From NCBI GenBank assembly GCA_018814945.1, contig JAHIYT010000155.1, positions 1 through 12,841 of the forward strand: a DNA stretch of 12,841 nt. Reading direction: 5' to 3'. Source of the stretch: Patescibacteria group bacterium (GTDB lineage Bacteria > Patescibacteriota > Gracilibacteria > UM-FILTER-43-11). Made by a program: the position numbers and the translations under genes. The notes beneath the pieces are model-generated. The model saw nothing but the letters and a program-made list of their open reading frames with translations. It made no database searches and had not been told where the DNA came from. This document shows, one piece after another, positions 5,699 to 12,841 of this stretch (its first letter is position 1; the number at the start of each line of letters is the position of its first letter).

Positions 5699-7684
5699 TT
5701 ATTCCTCGTTATCTCTTAATCTTTGTGCACGATCTATCTTTCTTTGTACGGCTTTGTCCTTATTTAACTTGGCTGTTCTTTCAAGCTCAAGAATTTTTGT
5801 ATTGAGATAATCTCTCGCTCTTCCATCAAGACCATTGCGAAGGTCTACTAAGAACTCAGTGCTTTTTGCATTCTTTCCTTCTTCTCCAAGTAGTCTGTTA
5901 ATTTGGTTTTGTTGCCCCTGCCAACTTTTATAGATATAAATCTTAGCAACTAACTCATCTATGTGGCTAACTGGAGCTTGTTCGATCTGTTCAATGAGAA
6001 CATTTGGCATTATTGGAGTAATAAGGGCTATTACCCTTTCAACCTCTTCTTCGGTCTCAGCAGATGCATTTTCTAACATTGCTGCGAATTGTGTATCAAC
6101 TGATGGTTGCATTCCAACCTGTTGTGCAAGAGCAGACATCAGCTCTAGTTCTTCGTTTCGTAGAGATAGGATTGCTCTAAATGCCTCCTCCTGAGCTGCT
6201 GGATCTTCGATATTACTAACTGCATCAATGGTGGAGGTAATAACTAATTCGTGACTAATTAGGGCCTCTTTTGCAGAATTAATGTCACCAGATTGTATAA
6301 AATATGCAACATCTTCCAGGTGTTCGATAGAATTTTTAAGCTTTACCTTTTCAAGTTCTACAGGGTCATCAATAAGTAATTCCTCAGCTTGATTTAATGC
6401 GTCTTTTACCATCACTATTGGTGCTGTTGTAGGCAGTGATGCAACCAAAGCTTTTTGATGAGGCGTAATTAATTTGTAAGTTACAAAATCATCATTTTCT
6501 TTTTCTGCTACTTGTCTTGCAATACTTTGATAAGCCATTAGTGATTCCATTGCCTTTTGCCTTTCTCCTTTTTGTAACAGAATAATGGCTTCGCTTAATC
6601 TATTGTTTGCAATTTCTATTTGAGTCTCTGTTAGGGCTTCCTGATCAAAGCTAAATGCCAGTTTCAATCTTTCTTTTGCTTGTTTGATTGGATAGAGCAT
6701 GTTGCCAGGAAGAGTGCCTGCTGATAATTTTAGTTTATTAAAACCATTTTCACGCAACGTTACCAAATGCTCGTAGTCTTTTTGTAAGTTGGATTGAACC
6801 CATTCCTCGATTTTATCTTGTTCAGTTATAGTAGAGGTTTGTGGGAATTTTGTAAGAGTAACTTGTTGATCTGATTTTAGCGCAAATGTTTTAATTGTTT
6901 CGCGAGTTTCAGGGTTTAACATTACAAGCTGTACATCGTTGCTAAATACCCTAACCGATGTTGGAGTTTCGGTTGAGGTGGTAACATTGAATGTGGAATT
7001 TAGAGTTTGAACAATTGCATCTCTGGTAGAAAGTGTGAAATTTGCATATCCATCATCAACGTTTAATGTTTGTACCCATGCATTGCCTTCGTAAAGAGAA
7101 GTTTCGATTATACCTTGGCTGGAAAATGTTGGGCTTACGGCTAATTGGCTAATTAATAATGATGAATTGCCTGCAAGTCGAAGTTCGGTGTCATCAAAAA
7201 AGTGAATTACCGCTTCGGATGCTTCATTTAGCCTAATAAGATCTCCTGCTGCGACCTCTATTTGTCCGGTAATTTCGTCCCAAATTAATTTGTCGGCATG
7301 TTTAATTGCTGCAGTTCCGGTTATAACTTCGATGTATGTGTCCTCGGATGCACTTACTGTTTGACCTCCTTCAACAAAAAATAAAGTCGCAGTCACTGCA
7401 ATTATCATTACAAGTGTTGATGCAACTAAACGTTTGGTAAGTGTAAGCCATGCCCAAGCCGGTTTGCGAACCATACTGATTCTTTCTATTAAACGTATTT
7501 TTGCCTGAGCAACAAATGCCTCTGAAGGCATTACTAAACCAATTCTCTTTAAAAATGCCTTGAGCCAAGTTTCATTCTGGGAAAGTTGGATTTGATACAT
7601 CAAACGACTTTTTGATCGTTTTAGAAACCTTTTTGAAGGGTCAACTTTTGGTAGCCGTTGGAGTGCGTTTTTCAAATCTTGCAT
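5699..7684 (-). CDS. Probable membrane anti-sigma factor, FecR-like and DUF5667-like domains
   Basis: This 661-residue protein is encoded 48 bases downstream of the sigma factor gene, the usual position for its antagonist. Residues 1-75 are basic and cytoplasmic and contain a motif of the form P-x3-F-x4-K-x-RL twice (about 16-28 and 53-65), like the N-terminal sigma-binding segment of DUF5667 proteins. A single membrane helix spans about 86-104. The outside part has a FecR-like beta domain (about 119-278), then a DUF5667-like helical domain (about 317-395) with LPGNMLYPIKQAKE and its typical tail, then long helical segments to the end with a basic C-terminus. The family usually holds the sigma factor at the membrane until a surface signal arrives. 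Start is ATG 7684; no good Shine-Dalgarno. Domain names come from recognising patterns, not from a search. Confidence 0.8.
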   Translation of the reverse strand: MQDLKNALQRLPKVDPSKRFLKRSKSRLMYQIQLSQNETWLKAFLKRIGLVMPSEAFVAQAKIRLIERISMVRKPAWAWLTLTKRLVASTLVMIIAVTATLFFVEGGQTVSASEDTYIEVITGTAAIKHADKLIWDEITGQIEVAAGDLIRLNEASEAVIHFFDDTELRLAGNSSLLISQLAVSPTFSSQGIIETSLYEGNAWVQTLNVDDGYANFTLSTRDAIVQTLNSTFNVTTSTETPTSVRVFSNDVQLVMLNPETRETIKTFALKSDQQVTLTKFPQTSTITEQDKIEEWVQSNLQKDYEHLVTLRENGFNKLKLSAGTLPGNMLYPIKQAKERLKLAFSFDQEALTETQIEIANNRLSEAIILLQKGERQKAMESLMAYQSIARQVAEKENDDFVTYKLITPHQKALVASLPTTAPIVMVKDALNQAEELLIDDPVELEKVKLKNSIEHLEDVAYFIQSGDINSAKEALISHELVITSTIDAVSNIEDPAAQEEAFRAILSLRNEELELMSALAQQVGMQPSVDTQFAAMLENASAETEEEVERVIALITPIMPNVLIEQIEQAPVSHIDELVAKIYIYKSWQGQQNQINRLLGEEGKNAKSTEFLVDLRNGLDGRARDYLNTKILELERTAKLNKDKAVQRKIDRAQRLRDNEE

Positions 7685-7732
7685 ATGTAGACTTTCATCC
7701 GCTGTTTATAACGTAAAATAATGGTTTTTGTT

Positions 7733-8296
7733 TCAAAAATCTTTATGTTTTTCTTCTAGCAATGTTCGTAGTTGTTGCAAAGCACGGAATTGTATTGTTC
7801 TAACCGCACCTTCAGATTTTCCTAATGATTTGGCGATATCCGCATTATCAAGCTCGTTTATGTACTTCAAAATTACTACTTGTTGATAGTTTGCTGGTAG
7901 TTTTTTTATAGCTATTCGTAAATGGTTTTGTGTGAATTTGATGGTAATTTTGCGTTCAGGATTGAGATTTTCTTCAGGATCGGCGATATTTTCATCGATT
8001 TCTGCGGTAGTTTGGTTCTTTCTGTAATAATCACACACAAGATTATGAGCAATTTTAAATACCCAGGATGAAAAAGGAGTTTTGCCTCTCTTATATTTCT
8101 TTATGTTTTCCCAGGTTTTTAAAAAAGCTTCCTCAGTTAAATCCTCGGCTATTTGTGAATCTACTCGATAATAAATATAACGATATACTGGTTTAACTAA
8201 GGCATCATAAATTTTACCGAATGCTTCGGTATTCCCCCTTTGAGCAAGAGTAACTAAGGCCGATAAATCTGGAATTTGTTCTTTTGTCAAAATCAA
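7733..8296 (-). CDS. ECF-type RNA polymerase sigma factor
   Basis: This 187-residue protein has the length of an extracytoplasmic-function sigma factor. Sigma region 2 spans about 24-92, with the AEDLTEEAFLKTWENI segment (50-65) and SWVFKIAHNLVCDYYR (77-92), which bind core polymerase and the -10 element. A short linker (93-120) follows, then region 4 (about 123-180) with a helix-turn-helix (149-176) for the -35 element. Start is TTG 8296; a second in-frame TTG at 8290 is possible, and an in-frame TAA lies just upstream at 8309-8311. With the promoter at 8312-8340 the transcript would have a leader of only about ten bases. Stop is TGA, the only TGA stop among these genes. It is followed by its probable anti-sigma factor, so the two are likely co-expressed and may autoregulate. 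Confidence 0.93.
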   Translation of the reverse strand: MILTKEQIPDLSALVTLAQRGNTEAFGKIYDALVKPVYRYIYYRVDSQIAEDLTEEAFLKTWENIKKYKRGKTPFSSWVFKIAHNLVCDYYRKNQTTAEIDENIADPEENLNPERKITIKFTQNHLRIAIKKLPANYQQVVILKYINELDNADIAKSLGKSEGAVRTIQFRALQQLRTLLEEKHKDF

Positions 8297-8311
8297 AAAA
8301 TAGTAGGCTTA

Positions 8312-8340
8312 TTTATAGCATATATAAAGCTAATTTACAA
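8312..8340 (-). promoter_or_regulatory. Promoter of the sigma factor operon
   Basis: Read on the minus strand: TTGTAA (8340-8335), a 17-base spacer, and TATAAA (8317-8312) preceded by TGC (extended -10). The predicted start near 8305 leaves a leader of about ten bases before TTG 8296. It overlaps the 7-base repeat array. Confidence 0.5.
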
Positions 8341-8397
8341 TTTACAATTCGCAATTTACACACTATTTGTAAATTGAAAATTTAGAAGTGTAAATTG
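8332..8397. repeat. 7-base tandem repeats and an inverted repeat downstream of guaA
   Basis: Units AATTTAC, AATTTAC, AATTCGC, AATTTAC run from 8332 to 8359. A perfect 10-base inverted repeat (8352-8361 with 8388-8397) encloses a smaller AT-rich one (8370-8375 with 8379-8384). It could fold at the 3' end of the guaA mRNA, but stems are AT-rich and no clear terminator T-run follows. The units match the array at 3501-3528. Confidence 0.6.
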
Positions 8398-8400
8398 GAG

Positions 8401-10206
8401 CTATTCCCACTCTATGGTACCTGGGGGTTTATGAGTGAGGTCGTAAAAAATATGAGAGATGTTGTCGCCTGAAATTTGTTCAACTAGCTCATCAACAACT
8501 TTCCAATCTATCTCAGCAAAAGAAGCTGTCATGGCTTCGGTTGAAACAATTGGACGAAGGACAATCGATTCACTCTCGGCTTTGGTACTTGTTGGAATGA
8601 GTACAACTGGAAATTGCCAAATGCCGTAATTTTCTGGAGCTTTTACCATGATTTTGTTAACCGTGTCGTCGACTTTTTGTAGTAGTTCAACACGCTTTGC
8701 ATTAATGTCAGATTTTTTAATATTGAAGTCGCCTACATCACCTTTCAAAACTAGCATTACACGATTAACATCTGTGAAGCGATTAGTTATTGCGGTTGAT
8801 ATTTTTTCAAATTGTTTCCAGTCGCGGAGTGAAGTGAATAATGCAACTGGGTGACGATAGGTACGTTCATCTCCTTGTACACCAACTGATTGGATTGGCA
8901 GTACGCGGACTTCTATATCTTCAATAGCAAAATCATTTCGGATTAGATCGGATATTTTGGTGTTCAGTTCTGAAAAATCTGGTGCTACTGCACCTTCTGC
9001 ACAAAGAATACGGACACCTAATCCTGGTCCTGGGAATGGCTGTCTCCATACCATCTTGTGTGGAAGGCCGAGCTTTTCACCAAGTACGCGAACTTCATCT
9101 TTGTAGAGTTGTGCGATTGGCTCTATAACCTTTCCTGCTTCAATCATCTCTTGAACTAGATCGACGCGATTGTGATGGGTTTTAATTTTATCTGCGTGTT
9201 TTGTACCACCAGTTTCAATTGTGTCTGGATAGATTGTTCCTTGCCCCATAATCCATTCATCTGGATTTAGTTTTAATTCTTCGGCAACATCTTCTTTGAT
9301 TTTCCAGAATAGATCTCCGATAATTTTACGTTTGTCTTCCGGATTGGTTTTTCCTTTTAGGGCTGAGTAAAATTCCTGACTTTTGTCAGCTACATGAAGG
9401 TTTTTAAAGCCGGCAGCATCTAGATTTTTCTGTACACGAGATGCTTCATCTAATCGCATTAAACCTGTATCGACGAGAAGGCCGTAAACACGTTCTTTAC
9501 CAAGTGCTTTTTCGAGTAAGGCAAAACATACGGTTGAATCCACACCACCGGATACTAATAAGAAGACTTTTTTGTCACCTATTTTGTTTTTAATTGTGTT
9601 AATTTCATCCTCAATGAATTGTTCTATACTCCAGTCGCGTTTGACATTACAAAGATTTAGGAAATTATCGAGCATCTTCATTCCCTCCTCGCTATGAGTA
9701 ACCTCTGGGTGGAATTGAATGCTATATAAATTCTTTTCAACATTTCCCAATGCTGCAGATGAACAGTCGGAAGTAGTGCCGATAGATTCAAAGCCTTTGC
9801 CCATTTCTTTTACCATATCAAAATGAGACATCCAAACACGAGAGTGTGGTTTTAGATTTTTGAATATTCCGACCGGCTTTGTAATAGTGAGTTCAGCAAG
9901 GCCGTATTCTTGAGTTCTGCCGGGTACAACAATACCACCAAGGGCATGATGCATTAGTTGGTGACCGTAACAGATACCGAGTACAGGTACTCCTAAGCCA
10001 AAAATCCTTGGATCACATTTTGGTGAATGTGGAGAGTTTACACTTTGTGGACCACCTGAAAGAATAATTCCTTTATATTTACCTAGTTCTACAGCTGGCG
10101 TGTCGTTATCTAAAATTTCACTATAAACACCAAGTCGACGGATTCTATTAGCTATTAAATGTGCGTATTGACCGCCAAAATCAAGGACAACTATTGTATC
10201 GTGCAT
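8401..10206 (-). CDS. guaA: GMP synthase (glutamine-hydrolysing), long form
   Basis: GuaA converts XMP, ATP and glutamine to GMP in the cytoplasm, the last step of guanine nucleotide synthesis. The N-terminal class I glutamine amidotransferase domain (about 4-185) has the catalytic Cys79 in GICYGHQ and His166/Glu168 in FHPEV. The ATP-pyrophosphatase domain follows, with its SGGVDS loop at 219-224, and the conserved PFPGPGLGVR at 390-399. The C-terminal dimerisation domain ends in KPPGTIEWE. At 601 residues it is about 75 longer than E. coli GuaA (525). The extra length lies roughly between residues 455 and 560, and the SIVLRPI-x4-AMT segment there resembles the longer eukaryote-type GMP synthases. 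Start is ATG 10206, with no Shine-Dalgarno; the leader consists of short tandem repeats. All catalytic residues are present. Confidence 0.97.
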   Translation of the reverse strand: MHDTIVVLDFGGQYAHLIANRIRRLGVYSEILDNDTPAVELGKYKGIILSGGPQSVNSPHSPKCDPRIFGLGVPVLGICYGHQLMHHALGGIVVPGRTQEYGLAELTITKPVGIFKNLKPHSRVWMSHFDMVKEMGKGFESIGTTSDCSSAALGNVEKNLYSIQFHPEVTHSEEGMKMLDNFLNLCNVKRDWSIEQFIEDEINTIKNKIGDKKVFLLVSGGVDSTVCFALLEKALGKERVYGLLVDTGLMRLDEASRVQKNLDAAGFKNLHVADKSQEFYSALKGKTNPEDKRKIIGDLFWKIKEDVAEELKLNPDEWIMGQGTIYPDTIETGGTKHADKIKTHHNRVDLVQEMIEAGKVIEPIAQLYKDEVRVLGEKLGLPHKMVWRQPFPGPGLGVRILCAEGAVAPDFSELNTKISDLIRNDFAIEDIEVRVLPIQSVGVQGDERTYRHPVALFTSLRDWKQFEKISTAITNRFTDVNRVMLVLKGDVGDFNIKKSDINAKRVELLQKVDDTVNKIMVKAPENYGIWQFPVVLIPTSTKAESESIVLRPIVSTEAMTASFAEIDWKVVDELVEQISGDNISHIFYDLTHKPPGTIEWE

Positions 10207-10210
10207 AATG

Positions 10211-10290
10211 TTTCGTATTGATATCGTATTGATTTCGAATTGATATCTATTCGATTTTCAATTCGATTGTCTATGCGATCATCTATTCGG
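10211..10290. repeat. Seven decayed 11-12-base tandem units upstream of guaA
   Basis: Units: TTTCGTATTGA, TATCGTATTGA, TTTCGAATTGA, TATCTATTCGA, TTTTCAATTCGA, TTGTCTATGCGA, TCATCTATTCGG. The first three differ at one or two positions; later ones drift and lengthen to 12. They fill almost the entire gap between guaA and the small membrane protein gene. Confidence 0.75.
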
Positions 10291-10295
10291 TTAGG

Positions 10296-10583
10296 TTATA
10301 AATCTAGAATCACATTACCCCGAGATGGTGATTTGGGAGTAATAAGGGAGTCTGTACTAAGAAATGTTGTATATAGCCAAATTGAAAATATTACCCAAGC
10401 TATGTAAGTAATAATGTACAAAATAATCACATATCTAAGTTTCATAAACCCGAAAGGAATGGTGTCCCTTGTGTCTTCAAGGGGATATTCTCGTGAACGA
10501 TATGAGATTCTTCTTAAAGATTCGATGAAATACGCTAAGACAATAACATGAATGATGATGAAAATAATTAAGCTGACCGACAT
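10296..10583 (-). CDS. Small two-helix membrane protein
   Basis: This 95-residue protein has two strong hydrophobic helices (about 3-21 and 49-72). They are joined by a charged loop (22-48) containing an RR and several Arg, Glu and Asp residues, and followed by a short polar tail with TPKSPSRG. Start is ATG 10583; AAGG about a dozen bases upstream is at best a weak ribosome site. A TATAGT on the minus strand (10616-10611) could be a -10 box, but no good -35 accompanies it. It lies between a glycosyltransferase gene and guaA, separated from both by repeat-filled gaps. No catalytic motif is seen and the family is not recognised. Confidence 0.75.
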   Translation of the reverse strand: MSVSLIIFIIIHVIVLAYFIESLRRISYRSREYPLEDTRDTIPFGFMKLRYVIILYIITYIAWVIFSIWLYTTFLSTDSLITPKSPSRGNVILDL

Positions 10584-10658
10584 GTTTTATTTACCTTAAT
10601 AAGTGACATAACTATACACCAAAAAGTTTAAAACTCGAACTATAAAATCTATATTCCA

Positions 10659-10740
10659 GGGCTGTTATCCCGACCTTGCCGGGGGGCTACAGCCTTCTGT
10701 AATCTAGAAAAACTAGATACCTTCCCGCCAAGGCGGGAGG
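10659..10740. repeat. GC-rich multi-hairpin element, REP-like
   Basis: Three stem-loops are packed together: 10660-10665 with 10689-10694 (enclosing 10669-10672 with 10680-10683), 10702-10707 with 10713-10718, and 10721-10729 with 10732-10740 (CCCGCC/GGCGGG core). On the minus strand the last one is preceded by CTGTCATCC, as in widespread bacterial REP palindromes. It sits just after the glycosyltransferase stop and could also end that transcript. Confidence 0.6.
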
Positions 10741-10753
10741 ATGACAGGGGTTT

Positions 10754-11875
10754 TTAGCTAAATAAATTGTAAACGTATAGGGTTTCCTCCGCAGTCTTTT
10801 CCCAACTGAAATCTTTAGATCTTTTTTCGCTCTTTTCGGCTAATTCTTTTTGAAGTTTTTTGTTGTTTAAAAATTCATGAATACCAATGCCAATGGAGTC
10901 GACAGAAGATGGATCGATAAAGAATGCTGATTCATCTGTAACTTCGTGATTTACGGGAATATCTGCACAAACAATTGGCAGGTTGTGGGACATTGCTTCT
11001 ACTAATGGAAGATTGAATCCTTCGTACTTGGATACATGTATAAGTGCCTTGGCCTGCTTATATAAACAGTTTAGTTCGTCTGGTAAAAGATTTGGTGTAA
11101 AGACAATGTGGCCTTTTGGTTTTATGGGAATTGTATTTGCAACTCTTTCGCAAAATTCATCTGTAAGATATTCTTCTAAGTCACGATCTTGTGCACCCAC
11201 TAAAATAAGGTCGAGTGGATAGTAATTTGCAATAAACTTTTGATAGGCCAACATTAAAGCGGGAATATTTTTGCGGTCATCATAACCACCTACATAGATT
11301 AGGTAGTCTCTACGCAAATGTAAATTTGGTGGCATATTACTCGTAGTAGTAAAGGGTGGTGCCAAGTGAATAACCGACATGTCCTTATCTTCTATTTTTA
11401 TGAGTTTTTGAAGCTCATTTTTGGAAAAATTAGATACAGTGATTATGTGATCAGCTTTTTTGAGTGCCGATTTCGCATACGTGTTATAGATCCTAGATCG
11501 CATCTTCTTTTTATATTCGGAAAGCACCCATGGAATAACATCGTGGACAGTAACAACGGTTGGTATGCCAAGTTTTTTTCTTGGATTTGCAGGATATAAG
11601 AAATGAGCAATGTTTATTCCGTGTTTTTTCATCTCCTGTGGCACCAGAACGTGTTCCCAATGAGCCTTTCTTAGACTTGCGGACTTGTATTCTTTTTCTG
11701 GTAAACGAGTTTGGTGGAAGTTTGGTGGAAGTTGGAGATCTACTAATTTAGGAGTAAAAAGAAAGTATTCGTTGTCTTTGTCTATTTTTCCAAGTGCTTG
11801 CAATAAATTATAGGTATATTGACCTATTCCAGTATAAGGGTGCGCCAGAAAGCGTGCGTTTATTCCGATTTTCAT
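10754..11875 (-). CDS. GT4-family glycosyltransferase
   Basis: This 373-residue protein has the two-Rossmann-fold (GT-B) layout of family GT4, which moves a sugar from a nucleotide donor to a lipid, glycan or protein acceptor at the inner face of the membrane. Visible signatures are an N-terminal MKIGINARFL and TGIGQYT loop (1-21), VTVHDVIPW (108-116), YVGGYDDRKN (194-203) opening the donor domain, and the EX7E motif (Glu285 and Glu293) in SKYEGFNLPLVEAM. The length is normal and the protein appears complete. Start is ATG 11875. The acceptor cannot be told; the murG gene lies just upstream (84-base gap of repeats), so an envelope polysaccharide is likely. Confidence 0.93.
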   Translation of the reverse strand: MKIGINARFLAHPYTGIGQYTYNLLQALGKIDKDNEYFLFTPKLVDLQLPPNFHQTRLPEKEYKSASLRKAHWEHVLVPQEMKKHGINIAHFLYPANPRKKLGIPTVVTVHDVIPWVLSEYKKKMRSRIYNTYAKSALKKADHIITVSNFSKNELQKLIKIEDKDMSVIHLAPPFTTTSNMPPNLHLRRDYLIYVGGYDDRKNIPALMLAYQKFIANYYPLDLILVGAQDRDLEEYLTDEFCERVANTIPIKPKGHIVFTPNLLPDELNCLYKQAKALIHVSKYEGFNLPLVEAMSHNLPIVCADIPVNHEVTDESAFFIDPSSVDSIGIGIHEFLNNKKLQKELAEKSEKRSKDFSWEKTAEETLYVYNLFS

Positions 11876-11880
11876 ATTTC

Positions 11881-11965
11881 CGGTTGCTGATCCAGTCGCT
11901 GATCCGGTTGCTGATCCAATAGCTAAAGCAATTGGATAGGCTAGGGATTAGCAATAGGATTAGCC
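11881..11965. repeat. Decayed 12-base tandem repeats between murG and the glycosyltransferase
   Basis: The clear units are CGGTTGCTGATC (11881), CAGTCGCTGATC (11893) and CGGTTGCTGATC (11905). They are followed by drifting units CAATAGCTAAAG, CAATTGGATAGG, CTAGGGATTAGC and AATAGGATTAGCC, the last overlapping the murG stop. An inverted repeat (11914-11920 with 11931-11937) lies within. Confidence 0.75.
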
Positions 11966-12841
11966 ATTGGGATTAAGAATTAAATTAGCAATATCTTTTG
12001 TAGCATTTGGTTTTGAAACATTTTTGAGCGCTTCTTTCATGTCTGATTGTTTTTGAGGATTATTAGAAAGCGCGACCAAAGTATCATACAGCTTTTCTTC
12101 ATCCGATAAAATAATACTTGCACCAACCTTTTCAAAATAAGTAGCATTGTTCTGTTGATCAGCGTTTTTTAGAGGTATTAGGATGTTTGGTTTTTGGACA
12201 AGCGCAAGTTCGTAAATGGAATTTGCCCCTGCACGACCAATAACAAAATCGGTGATGGCATAGATATGTTTTAGTTCCTCATCGATATATTCAAAAGTGC
12301 AGTAGTTTGGATCTTGAATGTTAATGCCTTTGTCCTTGCCGGTGATGTGAATTATTTGAAAATGGTGTTTTAAACGGTTGAAATTTTTTTCAATTAACTC
12401 GTTGATTAGCTGAGCGCCAAGACTACCACCCCAAACTAGTATGACGGGTTTCTCGGGGGTGAAACCAGTGATTTGGTAACCAGTATTTTGATTGCCGTGT
12501 AATATGGATTTGCGAATTGGATTGCCGGTTAGTATACATTTTTTACATTTGACCAAGTCGGGGAATGCCACGCAGATTTTATTTGAAAATTTGGAAGCTA
12601 TGCGATTTGCAAGTCCCATACGACCATCTGATTCGTGAAGAATTATTGGCCTGCGTAAAACCCATGCAGCAATAGTGACTGGCAGACTGACAAAACCTCC
12701 TTTTGAAAAAACTACATTTGGCCAAAAACGAATAATGAGAAAAAGAGATTGGAAGAAACCGATTATTACAAAAATTGGATCAATGAAGTTTTGCAAAGAA
12801 AAATATCTACGTAATTTACCGGCGAATATTCCAAAATAAGG
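11960..12841 (-). CDS. murG: MurG, lipid II-forming GlcNAc transferase; N-terminus beyond the window
   Basis: MurG (GT28) adds GlcNAc from UDP-GlcNAc to lipid I at the cytoplasmic face, making lipid II for peptidoglycan. The frame is open to the right edge, giving 293 residues. The TTG at 12796 is internal, because the 15 codons before it read GKLRRYFSLQNF-like sequence typical of MurG. The missing part is the first 70 or so residues with the Gly-rich GGTGGH loop. Visible motifs are VVFSKGGFVSLP, the acceptor-side HES, the donor-binding GGSLGAQLIN, GRAGANSIYELA and PLKNADQQNNA. The last residues (LNPNG) run into the 12-base repeat array, which may have moved the stop codon. The glycosyltransferase gene follows on the same strand. 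Confidence 0.94.
   Translation of the reverse strand, partial: PYFGIFAGKLRRYFSLQNFIDPIFVIIGFFQSLFLIIRFWPNVVFSKGGFVSLPVTIAAWVLRRPIILHESDGRMGLANRIASKFSNKICVAFPDLVKCKKCILTGNPIRKSILHGNQNTGYQITGFTPEKPVILVWGGSLGAQLINELIEKNFNRLKHHFQIIHITGKDKGINIQDPNYCTFEYIDEELKHIYAITDFVIGRAGANSIYELALVQKPNILIPLKNADQQNNATYFEKVGASIILSDEEKLYDTLVALSNNPQKQSDMKEALKNVSKPNATKDIANLILNPNG

Noticed and set aside
7733..7735. UGA recoding, as in some CPR lineages
   Set aside because: The sigma factor ends at this TGA at the normal family length, and reading through meets TAA within ten codons without adding a domain.
10296..10583. NuoA-like subunit of complex I
   Set aside because: There is a loose resemblance in the IPF loop and following helix, but only two helices are present, the acidic residues expected in the NuoA membrane helix are missing, and no other nuo genes are nearby.

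Overview
The window looks like a piece of an AT-rich bacterial chromosome, most likely from the Candidate Phyla Radiation (Patescibacteria). This is inference. It rests on the low G+C of most genes (20 G+C in the 60 bases 4501-4560), the near absence of Shine-Dalgarno sites, GTG and TTG starts, several large low-complexity proteins of no recognisable family, and a sigma factor paired with a FecR/DUF5667-type anti-sigma protein. Stop codons are TAA, TAG and one TGA, so nothing suggests a recoded UGA. No tRNA, rRNA, CRISPR array, transposase or integrase was seen.

Left part (1-5698, + strand): five genes of unknown function. They are a protein cut by the left edge (2-1381), a basic Gly/Ala-rich protein with an internal repeat (1424-2410), a G+C-rich gene for a secreted, membrane-anchored Cys protein (2741-3397), and two adjacent genes (3710-4786, 4814-5698) that appear to be diverged duplicates. 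The 330 bases at 2411-2740 hold a promoter and a long structured leader. The 312 bases at 3398-3709 hold a strong hairpin, 7-base tandem repeats and a second promoter of the same design. The segment from about 2562 to 3494 differs sharply from everything around it in base composition and in having a full Shine-Dalgarno. It is the most unusual part of the window.

Right part (5699-12841, - strand): in order of transcription, murG (start beyond the right edge), a GT4 glycosyltransferase, a 95-residue two-helix membrane protein, guaA, an ECF-type sigma factor and its probable membrane anti-sigma factor. The anti-sigma gene meets the last + strand gene with stop codons directly abutting. MurG makes lipid II, the neighbouring glycosyltransferase probably acts on a surface glycan, GuaA makes GMP, and the sigma/anti-sigma pair probably senses a surface signal.

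Four gaps between genes contain decayed short-period tandem repeats: 7 bases at 3501-3528 and 8332-8359, 11-12 bases at 10211-10290, and 12 bases at 11881-11965. A fifth gap (10659-10740) carries a compact GC-rich multi-hairpin element resembling bacterial REP palindromes.
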